A DNA stretch of 64,000 bases from G965197715 sp965247615 (GCA_965247615.1 OZ252022.1:1736001-1800000), one strand, 5' to 3'; counted from the first letter of the stretch, positions 28,308 through 36,985 are shown. Translations and numbers: made by a program. The notes: a model not told the origin generated them from the letters alone.

Positions 28308-29420
28308 TCAACCCAGTGAGCTGAGCAGGACCCCAGCGGCGATGGCCGAACCCAGCACGCCCGCTACGTTGGGCCCCATGGCGTGCATGACCAGGTAGTT
28401 AGCCGGGTTGGCTTCCTGGGCCACCGTATGCACGACGCGGGCTGATTCCGGCACCGCCGAGACCCCGGCAGCGCCAAGCAGCGGGTTTATGCGGCCGCGG
28501 GAGACCAGGTACATCACCTTCCCAAGGAGAACGCCGCTGGCTGTGGCCAGGGAGAACGCCACCAGGCCCAGGCCAAAGACGGAAAGGGTCCGCACGTCCA
28601 GGAAACGCTCCCCCGTCATGGTGCCCCCCACCGACAGGCCCAGGAAGATGGTCACGACGTTGGCCAGCTCATTCTGTGCAGCCCCAGCCAGCCGCTCAAC
28701 ACGTCCGCTGATGCGCAGCAGGTTTCCGAACATGAACATGCCGATGATTGGGATCGCCCTGGGCGCCAGCACCGACGTTAGGAGCACGACCAGGAGGGGA
28801 AAGCTGTAGAGGAGGATGGGCCTCACGGGCTGCTCATCGTAGTCCATCATAACGCTGCGCTCCTTCGCCGTCGTAAGGAGCTTCATGATGGGCGGCTGGA
28901 TCATGGGCACCAGGGCCATGTAGGAGAAGGCGGACACGGCTATGGGCCCCCACAGGTCCTCCGGAGCCAGCCGCGTCGAGACGAAGATGGCCGTGGGGCC
29001 GTCGGCGCCGCCGATCATCGCTACGGCGGCGGCCTCTTGCAGCGTGAACCCGAGGAGAATGGCGCCGAAGAGCGTGCCGAAGATGCCCACCTGGGCGGCG
29101 GCGCCAAGAAGCGCGAGATAGGGGCGCTGGATCAGGGGGGAAAAGTCGGTCAGCGCCCCGAGTCCCAGGAACATGAGGACCGGAAACACCTGGTTGTCCA
29201 GCCCAATCTCCTTGAGCAGCCACAGCAGTCCGCCCTCATCGCCCAGGCCCGCGAAGGGGATGTTGGCGAGGATGATCCCCGTACCGATGGGAAGGAGCAG
29301 CAGGGGCTCGTAGCCCCGGTTGATGGACAGGTAGATGAGCCCAAGGCCCAGCAGCACCATGAGTGCCTGGGGCCAGAGATCAACGAAGTGCTGGAAAGAG
29401 GTTACTTCATCGATAAGCAC
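28308..29420 (-). CDS. oadB: Sodium-translocating decarboxylase, beta subunit (OadB/GcdB/MmdB family)
   Basis: A 370-residue membrane protein with about ten helices. ALMVLLGLGLIYLSINRGYEP opens it. The family core is present: DFSPLIQRP, IGGADGPTAIFVSTRLAP and MIQPPIMKLLT, where an Asp in the GGADGPT region binds Na+. The beta subunit couples decarboxylation of biotin-bound CO2 to Na+ export. A gamma-like subunit gene lies 87 bases upstream on the same strand. The carboxyltransferase alpha subunit and biotin carrier are not in the window. Confidence 0.92.
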   Translation of the reverse strand: MLIDEVTSFQHFVDLWPQALMVLLGLGLIYLSINRGYEPLLLLPIGTGIILANIPFAGLGDEGGLLWLLKEIGLDNQVFPVLMFLGLGALTDFSPLIQRPYLALLGAAAQVGIFGTLFGAILLGFTLQEAAAVAMIGGADGPTAIFVSTRLAPEDLWGPIAVSAFSYMALVPMIQPPIMKLLTTAKERSVMMDYDEQPVRPILLYSFPLLVVLLTSVLAPRAIPIIGMFMFGNLLRISGRVERLAGAAQNELANVVTIFLGLSVGGTMTGERFLDVRTLSVFGLGLVAFSLATASGVLLGKVMYLVSRGRINPLLGAAGVSAVPESARVVHTVAQEANPANYLVMHAMGPNVAGVLGSAIAAGVLLSSLG

Positions 29421-29507
29421 GAGTCGGTCTCCGAGGCGGCAAGATCGTCCGGCAGTGGGACACGCGCCGACTGCATGGGCCGCTGGTCCTGCAACTTGGC
29501 CTCGACA

Positions 29508-29912
29508 TTACCTACGCCACGCCCCTCGAGCTGCGCCCTGGCTGGACATGAAGCGCTGGCGACCCTGGATCCGCCACGGAGACGGGGTCTGTGGTGAGCC
29601 CGCTGCGGCTTCGCCGGACTCGGCGGCATCCGTGGTCTGCCAAGTAGCGGCCATAGCGGCGGCGATGGCCACCATCTCTTCGATGTCCGTCTCCGGTAGG
29701 TCCGTCGATGTGAGCGGCAAGGGCGGCAACTCCTGCGGCTCTGCCCCCCAGGCCTGCGTATCGGTGAGGCTCAGGGACTGCGGCGCGGCGACCGCAACGG
29801 GCTTGAAGATCCGCCCAAGCGCAAGGAGGGCCAGGATGAGCAGCGCCAGACCCAGGAAGACGACGGCGATGCCCATACCGGCGAGATTCAGTGCTTCGCG
29901 GAAGTTTTCCAT
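29508..29912 (-). CDS. OadG-like gamma subunit of sodium-pump decarboxylase
   Basis: A 134-residue protein with one N-terminal helix (LAGMGIAVVFLGLALLILALL) followed by a cytoplasmic Pro/Glu/Ala-rich tail, which is the layout of OadG, the small subunit that anchors the decarboxylase complex. The MVAIAAAMAATW stretch in the tail also recurs in OadG proteins. It precedes oadB in the same direction and probably shares its transcript. The final 25 residues are basic and look poorly conserved. Confidence 0.75.
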   Translation of the reverse strand: MENFREALNLAGMGIAVVFLGLALLILALLALGRIFKPVAVAAPQSLSLTDTQAWGAEPQELPPLPLTSTDLPETDIEEMVAIAAAMAATWQTTDAAESGEAAAGSPQTPSPWRIQGRQRFMSSQGAARGAWRR

Positions 29913-30001
29913 GTCTCTTCAGGACATCTGCAGGGCTAGAAGCCAGGCAGAAATTTGGGCTGGCCGATGTGGCTGTACGCAGGCAATTATAGCGTCTCCA
30001 G

Positions 30002-30766
30002 CTACTCGGCGGCGCGCTTGCGGCGGCCGCTTCCCAGTGACGGCACCAGGGACCGGAAGTACTCGAAGGCGTGGGAAGCGCGTCTGCTCCAGTCGGGGCC
30101 GAACTCCGCGACGTACTCCGGCGTCAGAGGCGTTGGGGTCCCGACGATGGTTGCGATGACCTGCATGATGGCCGCCCGCTCCAGGTAGATGGCATTGGTT
30201 ACGGCGTGGTCCACGCTCTCGCCCACAAGGGCGACGCCATGGCCGCGAAGGAGCACGGCGCTGCGGGATCCCAGGCAGTCCGCCACGGCGCGTCCGTCCT
30301 CCCAGGTGGTGATGAGCCGGGGATGGGGGAAGATCGGCGTCTCCGGCGCGAAGGGCAGGGCCTGGTTGTACAGGGGCCGAATGGGTGTGTTGCCCGCGCC
30401 GACGGACGTCGCTATGAGCTGGTGTGTATGGACGACCGAGTTGACATCGGGGCGAGCGAGCATGAGGGCCACGTGCAGCATCGTCTCACGCGGGGGCACG
30501 GCGGCTTCGATGGTGCGGCCGGTCTGCTGGCTGGGGTCCCACTGACTGCCGCTTCCCGCCGCGTACTCCTCCAGGTCAACGATCATGATGTCGCGGGCGG
30601 CGACCTGGTTGTGCGGCTTCAGGACGGGCTTGATGAGGAGGGCGTTGGCGCCGGGTATGCGGGCGCTGACGTGGCCATGAAAGTCGACAAGCCCCTGATG
30701 GTCCAGTATGTGGGAGCTCTCCGCCACCAGCCTCTTGAGGCTGTCGATCTCCGCCTTTGTGGCCAT
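30002..30766 (-). CDS. Class II aldolase/adducin family protein
   Basis: A 254-residue zinc aldolase-fold protein. GLVDFHGHVSARIPG opens the domain; PPRETMLHVALMLARPDV holds the catalytic Glu; VVHTHQLI gives the paired His zinc ligands and LLRGHGVALVGES the third. Members are L-fuculose-phosphate aldolases, decarboxylases and dehydratases. The substrate is unknown; the FHGHVSARIPG variant is common in aromatic or hydroxy-acid catabolism clusters. AAGGAGGACG precedes ATG 30766. Confidence 0.9.
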   Translation of the reverse strand: MATKAEIDSLKRLVAESSHILDHQGLVDFHGHVSARIPGANALLIKPVLKPHNQVAARDIMIVDLEEYAAGSGSQWDPSQQTGRTIEAAVPPRETMLHVALMLARPDVNSVVHTHQLIATSVGAGNTPIRPLYNQALPFAPETPIFPHPRLITTWEDGRAVADCLGSRSAVLLRGHGVALVGESVDHAVTNAIYLERAAIMQVIATIVGTPTPLTPEYVAEFGPDWSRRASHAFEYFRSLVPSLGSGRRKRAAE

Positions 30767-30850
30767 GGCGCGTCCTCCTTGGTCCGGTTTGGCCGGCGCC
30801 CGGTGCTGGGCGCCCAGCCGGAGCCGCCGCGATGAGTCCGTGTCGTGGGC

Positions 30851-30880
30851 ACCTTAGGGCCGCGCGGGGCGGCCCGTCAA
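30851..30880 (-). promoter_or_regulatory. Possible promoter of the class II aldolase gene
   Basis: On the minus strand, TTGACG (30880-30875), 18 bases, TAAGGT (30856-30851). Predicted start near 30844, leader about 78 bases. Confidence 0.4.
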
Positions 30881-31451
30881 CACGTGGCGGCCCGTTGCCG
30901 CTCCGGCGCTGGGACCGATTTGTTATTCGTGTTATGTCCCCTGGAAGCTGGAATAAGAAGTGGGGGGGCGAAACGAATCGGGAGAGCAGGCCTGGCCGGG
31001 CCCGCGAAGGGCTGGGTGCGGACGCAACGGACGGCGGGCCATCCGCTGCGCTTGCGGGCTGCGGACATCAGGGTACCCATGAGTTGAGGATAGCGGATCG
31101 GGGGTCGCAGGGGGAAGGGGCCGGCGGCAGGGGGCGGGCCGCTCAATGGTTCGCGGGCCTGGCCTCGGGCGGGTCGCTGGCGCGACGGTCGTGTGGAGCG
31201 GGGTAGGAGACGGAGATGGGGCAAGCAGTGCGGTACGTGGGCCGCGCTCTGGCTAGCTGTCTGGGACGCCGCCGCGCTCATGTGGCTCGAGAGCCTCACC
31301 GCAAGCCGGGGAATAGGGTTGGATGCTGCCGCTTGCTTTGGCGCCGCTGCATCGGGTAGAGTATGAGCCGTCCCATCGTGCGCGGCTCGCCCAGGCCTCA
31401 TGCTCCGGCGGTTGCCGCAATCAAGACTGCAGACCATAGGAGGTAGGGCCC
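30881..31451. other. Intergenic region without a recognised gene
   Basis: About 570 bases. A diverged copy of the dispersed GTCGCTGGCGCGACGG repeat lies near 31167-31200. A weak plus-strand promoter (TTGCTT at 31333-31338, 18 bases, TAGAGT at 31357-31362) could drive the peroxiredoxin. Otherwise I see nothing. Confidence 0.4.
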
Positions 31452-31919
31452 ATGGCATTGGACATTGGCGCAGTAGCTCCGGACTTCACGCTGCCCGCCC
31501 ACACGGGCGACAACGTGACCCTGAGCCAGTACAAGGGAGAAAAGAACGTCATCCTTTCGTTCCACGTCTATACGTTCACCGGTGGGTGAACCCATCAGAT
31601 CTCCTCTTTCGGACGGTCGAACCGTCAGATAGAGGAGAAGAATACCCAGGTCCTGGGTATTAGCACAGACAGCCAGCATTCCCAGCGCATGTGCGCCAAC
31701 TCCATGGGCGGAATCCCCTACCCCATGCTGGGCGACTTCCATCCCCACGGCAAGGTGGCGGAGGCCTACGGCGTGTTCAACGCGGATCGGGGCACGGCCC
31801 TGCGTTCCGTCTTCATCATCGACAAGGAAGGCGTGATCCGCTACGTGAAGATGTACGCGCCGGGGACGCTGCCCGATCCCGAAGAGGCGCTGGCGGCCAT
31901 TGAGGAGCTGGGGCTGTAG
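31452..31919 (+). CDS. Selenocysteine-containing peroxiredoxin (in-frame TGA read as Sec)
   Basis: ATG 31452 follows AGGAGGT. The frame runs 155 codons to TAG 31919 with one internal stop, TGA at 31587-31589 (codon 46). Before it: MALDIGAVAPDFTLPAHTGD and ILSFHVYTFTGG; after it: THQISSF, TQVLGISTDSQHSQRM and GVIRYVKMYAPG. This is a complete AhpC/TSA-type thioredoxin fold, and the TGA sits where the peroxidatic Cys of F-T-x-x-C-T belongs. A SECIS-like hairpin follows at once. Cys 81 may resolve the selenenic acid. It should reduce peroxides in the cytoplasm using a thiol donor. A conventional caller would split it or start at 31689. Sec machinery genes are not in the window. Confidence 0.85.
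31601..31637 (+). promoter_or_regulatory. SECIS-like hairpin for selenocysteine insertion
   Basis: CTCCTCT (31601-31607) pairs perfectly with AGAGGAG (31631-31637). After an internal loop (TTCG/AGAT), GACGGT (31612-31617) pairs with ACCGTC (31621-31626) around CGA. If the top pairs open, the apical loop starts with GU. The apex lies 28-32 bases after the TGA, the range expected for bacterial SECIS elements read by SelB. Confidence 0.8.
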
Positions 31920-31978
31920 CCCTCAGCCCAAGGTATGAAGTCGCCAGCAAGCGCGGCCGGGCCCCACGCGCCGGGAAG

Positions 31979-32677
31979 ATGACGGGGCCGGTCTCTGTGG
32001 GCCGGCCCGACGCCATCATTTTCGACTGCGATGGCGTGGTGCTGGAGTCTGAGGAGATGAAGATCGCCGCCTTCTTGGACGTCCTGCCCCAGGACCCCCG
32101 GCGCCTGGAGGAGGTGCGGCGCTACTACCAGGAGTACTCCGGCCTCCCACGGCGCGAGAAGCTTCAGCACATCTTCGGACGCATCTACGGTCTGCCGCTG
32201 GGCCCTGAGGCAGAGGCCGAGATCAGCCGTCACTACGGGGCGGTTATCGCGGACGACTACCGGCGCTGCCCCCTGGTCCCGGGGGCGTGGGAGTTGCTGG
32301 AAGCGTATTCGGCCCGCTGCCCGCTGTTTCTGGTATCCGGCACGCCGCACGACGAGTTGCAAGCCGTGATCGAGGCCCACGGGCTCACGCCATGCTTCAA
32401 AGGTATCTTCGGATCGCCCACGGAGAAGGCCGCGCACTGCGCCGCGATCCTGCGCGAATGGGGGCTGGACCCCGGGCGAGTCGTCATGGTGGGAGACTCG
32501 ACTGCGGATCTGGACGCCGCGAGAGCGGTGGGCATCCCGTTCATTGGACGTAGACGTGAGGGAGGGACCACCTTTGCGGGCGCGGGGGTCCCGACAGTGA
32601 AGGACCTACACGAGCTGAGAGTGCTCTTGGAACGTCGAGTTGGACCGGAGGCCGGGACCGCGGGTAGCCAGGATTGA
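31979..32677 (+). CDS. HAD-superfamily hydrolase (phosphatase-like)
   Basis: A 232-residue HAD protein with all four motifs: IIFDCDGVVLESEEMK (nucleophile Asp), FLVSGTPHDE (Ser/Thr), the Lys in GSPTEKAAH, and MVGDSTADLDAARAVGIPF (acidic pair). The helical cap between motifs 1 and 2 is of the beta-phosphoglucomutase/phosphoglycolate phosphatase type. Substrate unknown. It lies 59 bases after the peroxiredoxin on the same strand and may share its transcript. Confidence 0.9.
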   Translation: MTGPVSVGRPDAIIFDCDGVVLESEEMKIAAFLDVLPQDPRRLEEVRRYYQEYSGLPRREKLQHIFGRIYGLPLGPEAEAEISRHYGAVIADDYRRCPLVPGAWELLEAYSARCPLFLVSGTPHDELQAVIEAHGLTPCFKGIFGSPTEKAAHCAAILREWGLDPGRVVMVGDSTADLDAARAVGIPFIGRRREGGTTFAGAGVPTVKDLHELRVLLERRVGPEAGTAGSQD

Positions 32678-32762
32678 CCCTACCCGCCGTCGCAAGTAGC
32701 ATGACAGCGCGATATTTGGGCCAGCGCTGATCGCACGGCAACCCCATCATTTGAGGTGGATA

Positions 32763-33707
32763 GTGATCCTGATAACGGGCGGCATGGGATTCATTGGGCT
32801 TCACACGGCCAGGAGCATACTGGACGCCGGGGAGGACGTGGTCATTACGCGGTATTCGGCCTGGCGGGAGCCGGACTTCATCAAGGACGAATACGGTAAG
32901 CGCGTCACCATCGAACGGCTGGACGTGACGAGTCCCCACGACGTCTTGGACGCGGTGCAGAAGCACAAGGTCACGGGCATCGTCCACCTGGCGGTGCCGG
33001 GACTGGCCGCGCTGTCCCCCGCCGAGGACTTTCGGGTGAACACGGCGGGGCTGCTCAGCATCCTGGAGGCGGCGCGGGTGTGGAAGGTGGGGCGCGTGAC
33101 GCTCGCCAGCTCCATCGGCGTGTACGCGAGCCTCCCCAAGGGGCCCTTCCACGAGGACGACCGGCTGCCGGTGCAGTCCGGCAACCCCACGGAGGCGTTC
33201 AAGAAGACGTGGGAGATCCTGGCGTTCCACTACGCGGACCGCACGGGCTTGGACGTGGCCTCCATGCGGATCGGGGGCATCTGGGGCCCGCTGTACCACA
33301 GCATGGCCAACCTCCCCAGCCGGCTGTGCCACGCGGCGGTGAAGAACGTTGCGCCGGACTTCACGGGGGCACGACGCGTCCCCTTCGCCGAGGACCAGGG
33401 AGACCTATGTTATGTGAAGGACTGCGCCCAGGGCATCCGGCTTGTCCAGCTGGCCGATAAGCTGGAGCACCGCATCTACAACATCGGGGGCGGACAGGCG
33501 GTGAGCAACGGCGCCCTCCAGGACGCCGTGAAGCAGGCCGTGCCCGACGCGCCGATAGCACTGGAGGCGGGCCGCGGGCCAGCGTACCGCGACGACCCCT
33601 ACATGGACGTGAGCCGCATCAGCCAGGAGCTGGGCTACAAGCCGGCGTATGACGTGGTGAGCGGCGTGGCCGACTACGTGGAGTGGCTGAGGAGCAACCC
33701 GCAGTAG
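32763..33707 (+). CDS. NAD-dependent epimerase/dehydratase family protein (copy 1)
   Basis: An extended-SDR protein of 314 residues. ILITGGMGFIGLHTARSILD is the NAD-binding GxxGxxG region, DVTSPHDVLDAV and LASSIGVYASLP follow. Where the catalytic YxxxK is expected the sequence reads PTEAFKKTWE, placing Thr, not Tyr, four residues before the Lys. GTG 32763 follows GAGGTGG. A paralog with the same substitution starts at 34747, so the pair arose by duplication. Probably acts on a nucleotide sugar or related compound; activity without the Tyr is uncertain. Confidence 0.87.
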   Translation: MILITGGMGFIGLHTARSILDAGEDVVITRYSAWREPDFIKDEYGKRVTIERLDVTSPHDVLDAVQKHKVTGIVHLAVPGLAALSPAEDFRVNTAGLLSILEAARVWKVGRVTLASSIGVYASLPKGPFHEDDRLPVQSGNPTEAFKKTWEILAFHYADRTGLDVASMRIGGIWGPLYHSMANLPSRLCHAAVKNVAPDFTGARRVPFAEDQGDLCYVKDCAQGIRLVQLADKLEHRIYNIGGGQAVSNGALQDAVKQAVPDAPIALEAGRGPAYRDDPYMDVSRISQELGYKPAYDVVSGVADYVEWLRSNPQ

Positions 33708-33756
33708 GGAGACCCTTGCACAACCGCCAATCCCGCACACTCCCGCCCCCATCGTC

Positions 33757-33776
33757 ATTCCCGCAAAGGCGGGAAT
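33757..33776. repeat. Dispersed ATTCCCGC palindrome
   Basis: ATTCCCGC, loop AAAG, GCGGGAAT: a perfect 8-base palindrome. Related copies lie at 37531-37550, 41912-41931, 50158-50174 and (half) 50862-50869. Confidence 0.75.
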
Positions 33777-33950
33777 CCAGGGTGGACGTGGGGTGGCGGG
33801 GCTCCCTCCCCTTCCACAACCTCGCCCTCCCCGGGAAGTTACGCAAAGGTCTCCGAACGCTGGATTCCAGGGTGGCGGGGCAGAGCGGGGCTCCTCCTGC
33901 CGTGGCGGCGCGGGGCATCCCCCTCACGACCCTGTGCCCCACGCCATCCC

Positions 33951-34003
33951 CGTCGCGCCCCCAGCACACCCTCCCCCACAAAGCCGTCGCGCTAGCGACC
34001 CGT
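33951..34003. repeat. 53-base direct repeat, copy 1
   Basis: Identical over 53 bases to 34380-34432. Its right part, ending in GTCGCGCTAGCGACCCGT, contains a GTCGCG/CTAGCGAC near-palindrome found also at 50171-50200 and 50538-50565. Confidence 0.85.
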
Positions 34004-34148
34004 CGCGCCAGCGACCCTGCCATCCGCCCCTGGCGCTTGCGCCGCGACGGCTATACACTTCCCCCATACGTAACCCGACCTCCGCCTACCCCGGCTTGCC
34101 GGACGCAGCCCGCGGGATCTCCCCTAGGAGCACGAATTGCCCGGAAAG

Positions 34149-34211
34149 CCGTCCGCCGTACCCCCAAAACGGTTCGTGTTGGACAAGACGAATCGTATCT
34201 GCGGCGGACGG
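34149..34211. repeat. Inverted repeat with 43-base loop
   Basis: CCGTCCGCCG (34149-34158) and CGGCGGACGG (34202-34211) form a perfect 10-base stem, extendable by mismatched A/T pairs. It could be a remnant mobile-element end or a folded RNA; no gene is evident. Confidence 0.5.
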
Positions 34212-34379
34212 TTTCGAAGCTGATTCGTTCCCCAAAAAAGAAAACCTTGGAGGTGGAACGAATCGCAGGAGTTCCGCTCGTCCTCAGGGGCCATCCCCGG
34301 CGTCTACTCCGGCGACGGCGGCTCGGACGTGCGCCGCACCTACCCGCCGTCGCCCCGGCACACCCACCCCCTACAAGGC

Positions 34380-34432
34380 CGTCGCGCCCCCAGCACACCC
34401 TCCCCCACAAAGCCGTCGCGCTAGCGACCCGT
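34380..34432. repeat. 53-base direct repeat, copy 2
   Basis: Exact copy of 33951-34003, 429 bases downstream in the same orientation. Confidence 0.85.
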
Positions 34433-34746
34433 TGCCCGTACCACTACCCACGCGCTATCATCGCCTCAACACCACAGCGAAGCCAGGGAGGTCGCCATCC
34501 CTCAAAAAACTAACGACCATTTTGCCCCCCTCCAGCTTCACTTTTCCGGAAAAAAACACAGCTCGCAATCATGCAGGCTGGCACAATCAAATCGAGTCCA
34601 TCACCCAACCTGCGCAGCCCTGTCCATTCCCGAGAGGAGAGCGGGGACCCAAGGCTCCGGGCCCCTTGTGAGATAAGCTCCCGGGACCGGCCCCAGCGTG
34701 GGCGCCGGCATCCGGCCGCACACCGGCAGCGAGGGAAAGGAAGCGG

Positions 34747-35700
34747 ATGATACTGATAACCGGCGGGATGGGATTCATTGGCCTGCACACGACGCGTCAA
34801 TTCCTGGACGCCGGTGAAGAGGTGATGCTGACGCGCTTCAACGCCGTGCGGGAGCCGGAGTTCCTGCAGGAGGAGTGGGGCCGCAGGGTGTTTGCGGAGC
34901 GGGTGGACATCACGAGCACCCACGACGTGATGGACGCTGTGCGGACGCACAAGGTAACGGGCATCGTCCACCAGGCGGTGCCGAGGCGGGGGATGTACCC
35001 GGCTCGGGAGGACTACCGGACCAACATGACGGGGCTCATAAATATCCTGGAGGCCGCACGCATCTTCGAGGTCAGGCGCGTCACGGTCGCCAGCTCCACG
35101 GCCGTCTACGGCAGCCTGCCGGAGGGGCCGTACCGGGAAGAGACGCCCCTGCCCATGGCTTCGGGCGACTCCACGGAGGCTTACAAGAAGGCCTTCGAGA
35201 TACTGGGCCTCCACTACGGAGGACAGACGGGCCTCGAGGTCGTCCCCATGCGCATCGGCGGCATCTACGGACCCCTGTACCAGCGCCTCTCCCTCCTCCC
35301 GGCGCGGCTGGCCCACGCGGCGATGCAGGGCGTCGAGCCCGACTTCGGATCCCCAACGGGCCATGGAAGCGCGCCGTACACCGACGACCAGGGGGACTGG
35401 TGCTACGTCAAGGACACGGCGCGGGCCATTCAGATGATCCAGATGGCGGAGCGGCTCCCGCACAGCACCTACAACGTCGGCCCGGGCCGGGGGGTCACGA
35501 ACGGGGAGGTGGCCGCCGCGGTGAACCGGGCCGTGCCGGACGCCAGGATCACGTTGCAGCCTGGGAACAGCCCCAATGCCCGCCCGAGCTCCTACATGGA
35601 CACGAGCCGGATCCGGGACGACCTTGGATGGGCGCCCGAGTACGACATCGAGCGGGGGATGGCGGACTATATCGGCTGGCTGCGGGAGCACCCGCAGTAG
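34747..35700 (+). CDS. NAD-dependent epimerase/dehydratase family protein (copy 2)
   Basis: A 317-residue paralog of the gene at 32763. It shares ILITGGMGFIGLHTTRQFLD, the DITSTHDVMDAVRTHKVTG block and the C-terminal SYMDTSRIRDDLGWAPEYD. The active-site region reads STEAYKKAFE; aligned on the Lys and Glu, Thr again replaces the catalytic Tyr, though a Tyr stands directly before the Lys. AAAGGAAGCGG precedes ATG 34747. Likely the same type of substrate as copy 1. Confidence 0.88.
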   Translation: MILITGGMGFIGLHTTRQFLDAGEEVMLTRFNAVREPEFLQEEWGRRVFAERVDITSTHDVMDAVRTHKVTGIVHQAVPRRGMYPAREDYRTNMTGLINILEAARIFEVRRVTVASSTAVYGSLPEGPYREETPLPMASGDSTEAYKKAFEILGLHYGGQTGLEVVPMRIGGIYGPLYQRLSLLPARLAHAAMQGVEPDFGSPTGHGSAPYTDDQGDWCYVKDTARAIQMIQMAERLPHSTYNVGPGRGVTNGEVAAAVNRAVPDARITLQPGNSPNARPSSYMDTSRIRDDLGWAPEYDIERGMADYIGWLREHPQ

Positions 35701-35748
35701 CGAGGACGTGGAGCGGCCCAGCCCTGCCTGAGGCGACAGAGGAGGAGG

Positions 35749-36192
35749 ATGCAGCACGCAGACGAGCTGCGGGAGAAACTTCGTCGAAGCTTCGAGCGCT
35801 GGGAAATTGAGCTGCCGCCCGAAGCGGCGGAACCCGGCGTGGTATGGCTGATCGTCAAGGGCGGCTGGACCATCTGGACCGTGTTCGGATTCGAGGACGG
35901 CACGGAGTATCTCGACTGCTACGCAATGCACCGCATGACGAACGACCGGCACAACCGACTCTACCCCGACAGAGCGTCCAAAGGCCTTCCCGCGATGCTC
36001 GAGGGGTTTAGCTACTCCGAGGGTGCAACTCAGGAGGAAATCGACCAGGCTGAAGCCAAGTACTACGCCTACAATCAGTCCGTGGCGAAGATGCTGGATG
36101 AGAAGGGCTTCTACATGACGGACGACGCCCACGGCAGCGCCAGAGTCCGACGCTACCTATGCACAACCCCCCAAGAGGAAAGGCAAGCCTAG
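35749..36192 (+). CDS. Hypothetical protein, 147 residues
   Basis: A soluble, acidic protein I do not recognise. It starts MQHADELREKLRRSFERWEI, has a strand-rich centre (VWLIVKGGWTIWTVFGFEDG, EYLDCYAMHRMTNDRH) and a helical C-terminal half with Tyr and Glu (AEAKYYAYNQSVAKMLDEKG). GGAGGAGG directly before ATG 35749 supports it. It follows the second epimerase by 48 bases and is probably in the same transcript. Confidence 0.75.
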   Translation: MQHADELREKLRRSFERWEIELPPEAAEPGVVWLIVKGGWTIWTVFGFEDGTEYLDCYAMHRMTNDRHNRLYPDRASKGLPAMLEGFSYSEGATQEEIDQAEAKYYAYNQSVAKMLDEKGFYMTDDAHGSARVRRYLCTTPQEERQA

Positions 36193-36203
36193 GGGCAAGG
36201 CGG

Positions 36204-36209
36204 TATACT
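36204..36209 (+). promoter_or_regulatory. Possible -10 box of the AhpD-like gene
   Basis: TATACT at 36204-36209 would place the start near 36216, 42 bases before ATG 36258. The -35 position (AGGCAA) is poor. Confidence 0.3.
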
Positions 36210-36257
36210 GGCCATGAACTCCCGCCCGGTGAGACGGGCCCGATAAGGAGCTTTGGG

Positions 36258-36827
36258 ATGGCATGGGTAGAGATCATCCAGCCAGAGCAGGCGGAGGGCG
36301 ATGTCCTGCGTGCCTACAAGCGTTTTCTGCCGAAGGGGGCGTCGCGCTTCCGCGAGGCGATGGGAGTGCTGACCCAGGAGCCGCAGGTGCTCGAGTGGTT
36401 CGCCTCCCTTTGCCTGGAGACTGAGGGGGCGTACGGGGTCACGGGCATCGACGCACGCCTCGTCGAGACGCTGGCGCTCACCATTTCCGTGCTCAACGAG
36501 TGCCACACGTGCATCGCGGTGCACGGGACGCAGCTGCGCCAGATGTCGGGCAGCAACACGCTGACGGACCAGATCAAGAGCGACTACGCCACGGCGGAGG
36601 TGGACCCCAAGACCAGGGCGGCGATGGCCTATGCGGCCAAGCTCACGCGCCAGCCCGAAGCGATGGAGGTCTGGGATGCCACGGCGCTGCGGGACGCGGG
36701 GTTCACGGACCAGCAGATCGTGGACGTGGCCCACGTGGTGGGGCTGTTCAACTACATCAACCGCATGGCCCGGGGCCTTGGGACCGAGCTGCATGCGGAG
36801 CCGAAGCCCAGGGGATCAAGCCGTTAG
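36258..36827 (+). CDS. Carboxymuconolactone decarboxylase/AhpD-like protein
   Basis: A 189-residue all-helical protein with the AhpD core: TLALTISVLNECHTCIAVHG carries CxxC and the following His, the redox centre of alkylhydroperoxidase AhpD, and VDVAHVVGLFNYINRMARGL is the trimer helix. It probably reduces peroxides or regenerates a peroxiredoxin. ATG 36258 follows AAGGAG. An upstream in-frame start at 36159 would overlap the previous gene and lacks a site. A peroxiredoxin gene lies 4.3 kb upstream, not in the same unit. Confidence 0.88.
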   Translation: MAWVEIIQPEQAEGDVLRAYKRFLPKGASRFREAMGVLTQEPQVLEWFASLCLETEGAYGVTGIDARLVETLALTISVLNECHTCIAVHGTQLRQMSGSNTLTDQIKSDYATAEVDPKTRAAMAYAAKLTRQPEAMEVWDATALRDAGFTDQQIVDVAHVVGLFNYINRMARGLGTELHAEPKPRGSSR

Positions 36828-36985
36828 GGTCGCTGCCACATCGCGCAGTGGTCCTGTCTTCATTCGGGTCTCCCTTGCAGGCAGGAAGCAGGTTAGAATG
36901 GCAGCGTCGGTCGGGGTGGATGCTGAGGAGAAGACGGTGAGAACCGTCAAGGCAGGCGCACAAGACTTCGCGCGGAGGGGAAGAG

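Larger units (their letters stand above)
33708..34746. other. Repeat-rich spacer between the two epimerase genes
   Basis: About 1 kb without a supported gene. Long open frames here are Pro/Arg-rich, overlap one another and lack start signals. It holds the ATTCCCGC palindrome, two identical 53-base repeats and a long inverted repeat, listed separately. Confidence 0.55.

Noticed and set aside
33683..34671. Two long overlapping plus-strand open frames in the spacer between the epimerase genes
   Set aside because: Pro/Arg/His-rich, mostly repeat DNA, overlapping each other in different frames, no ribosome site and no family pattern.
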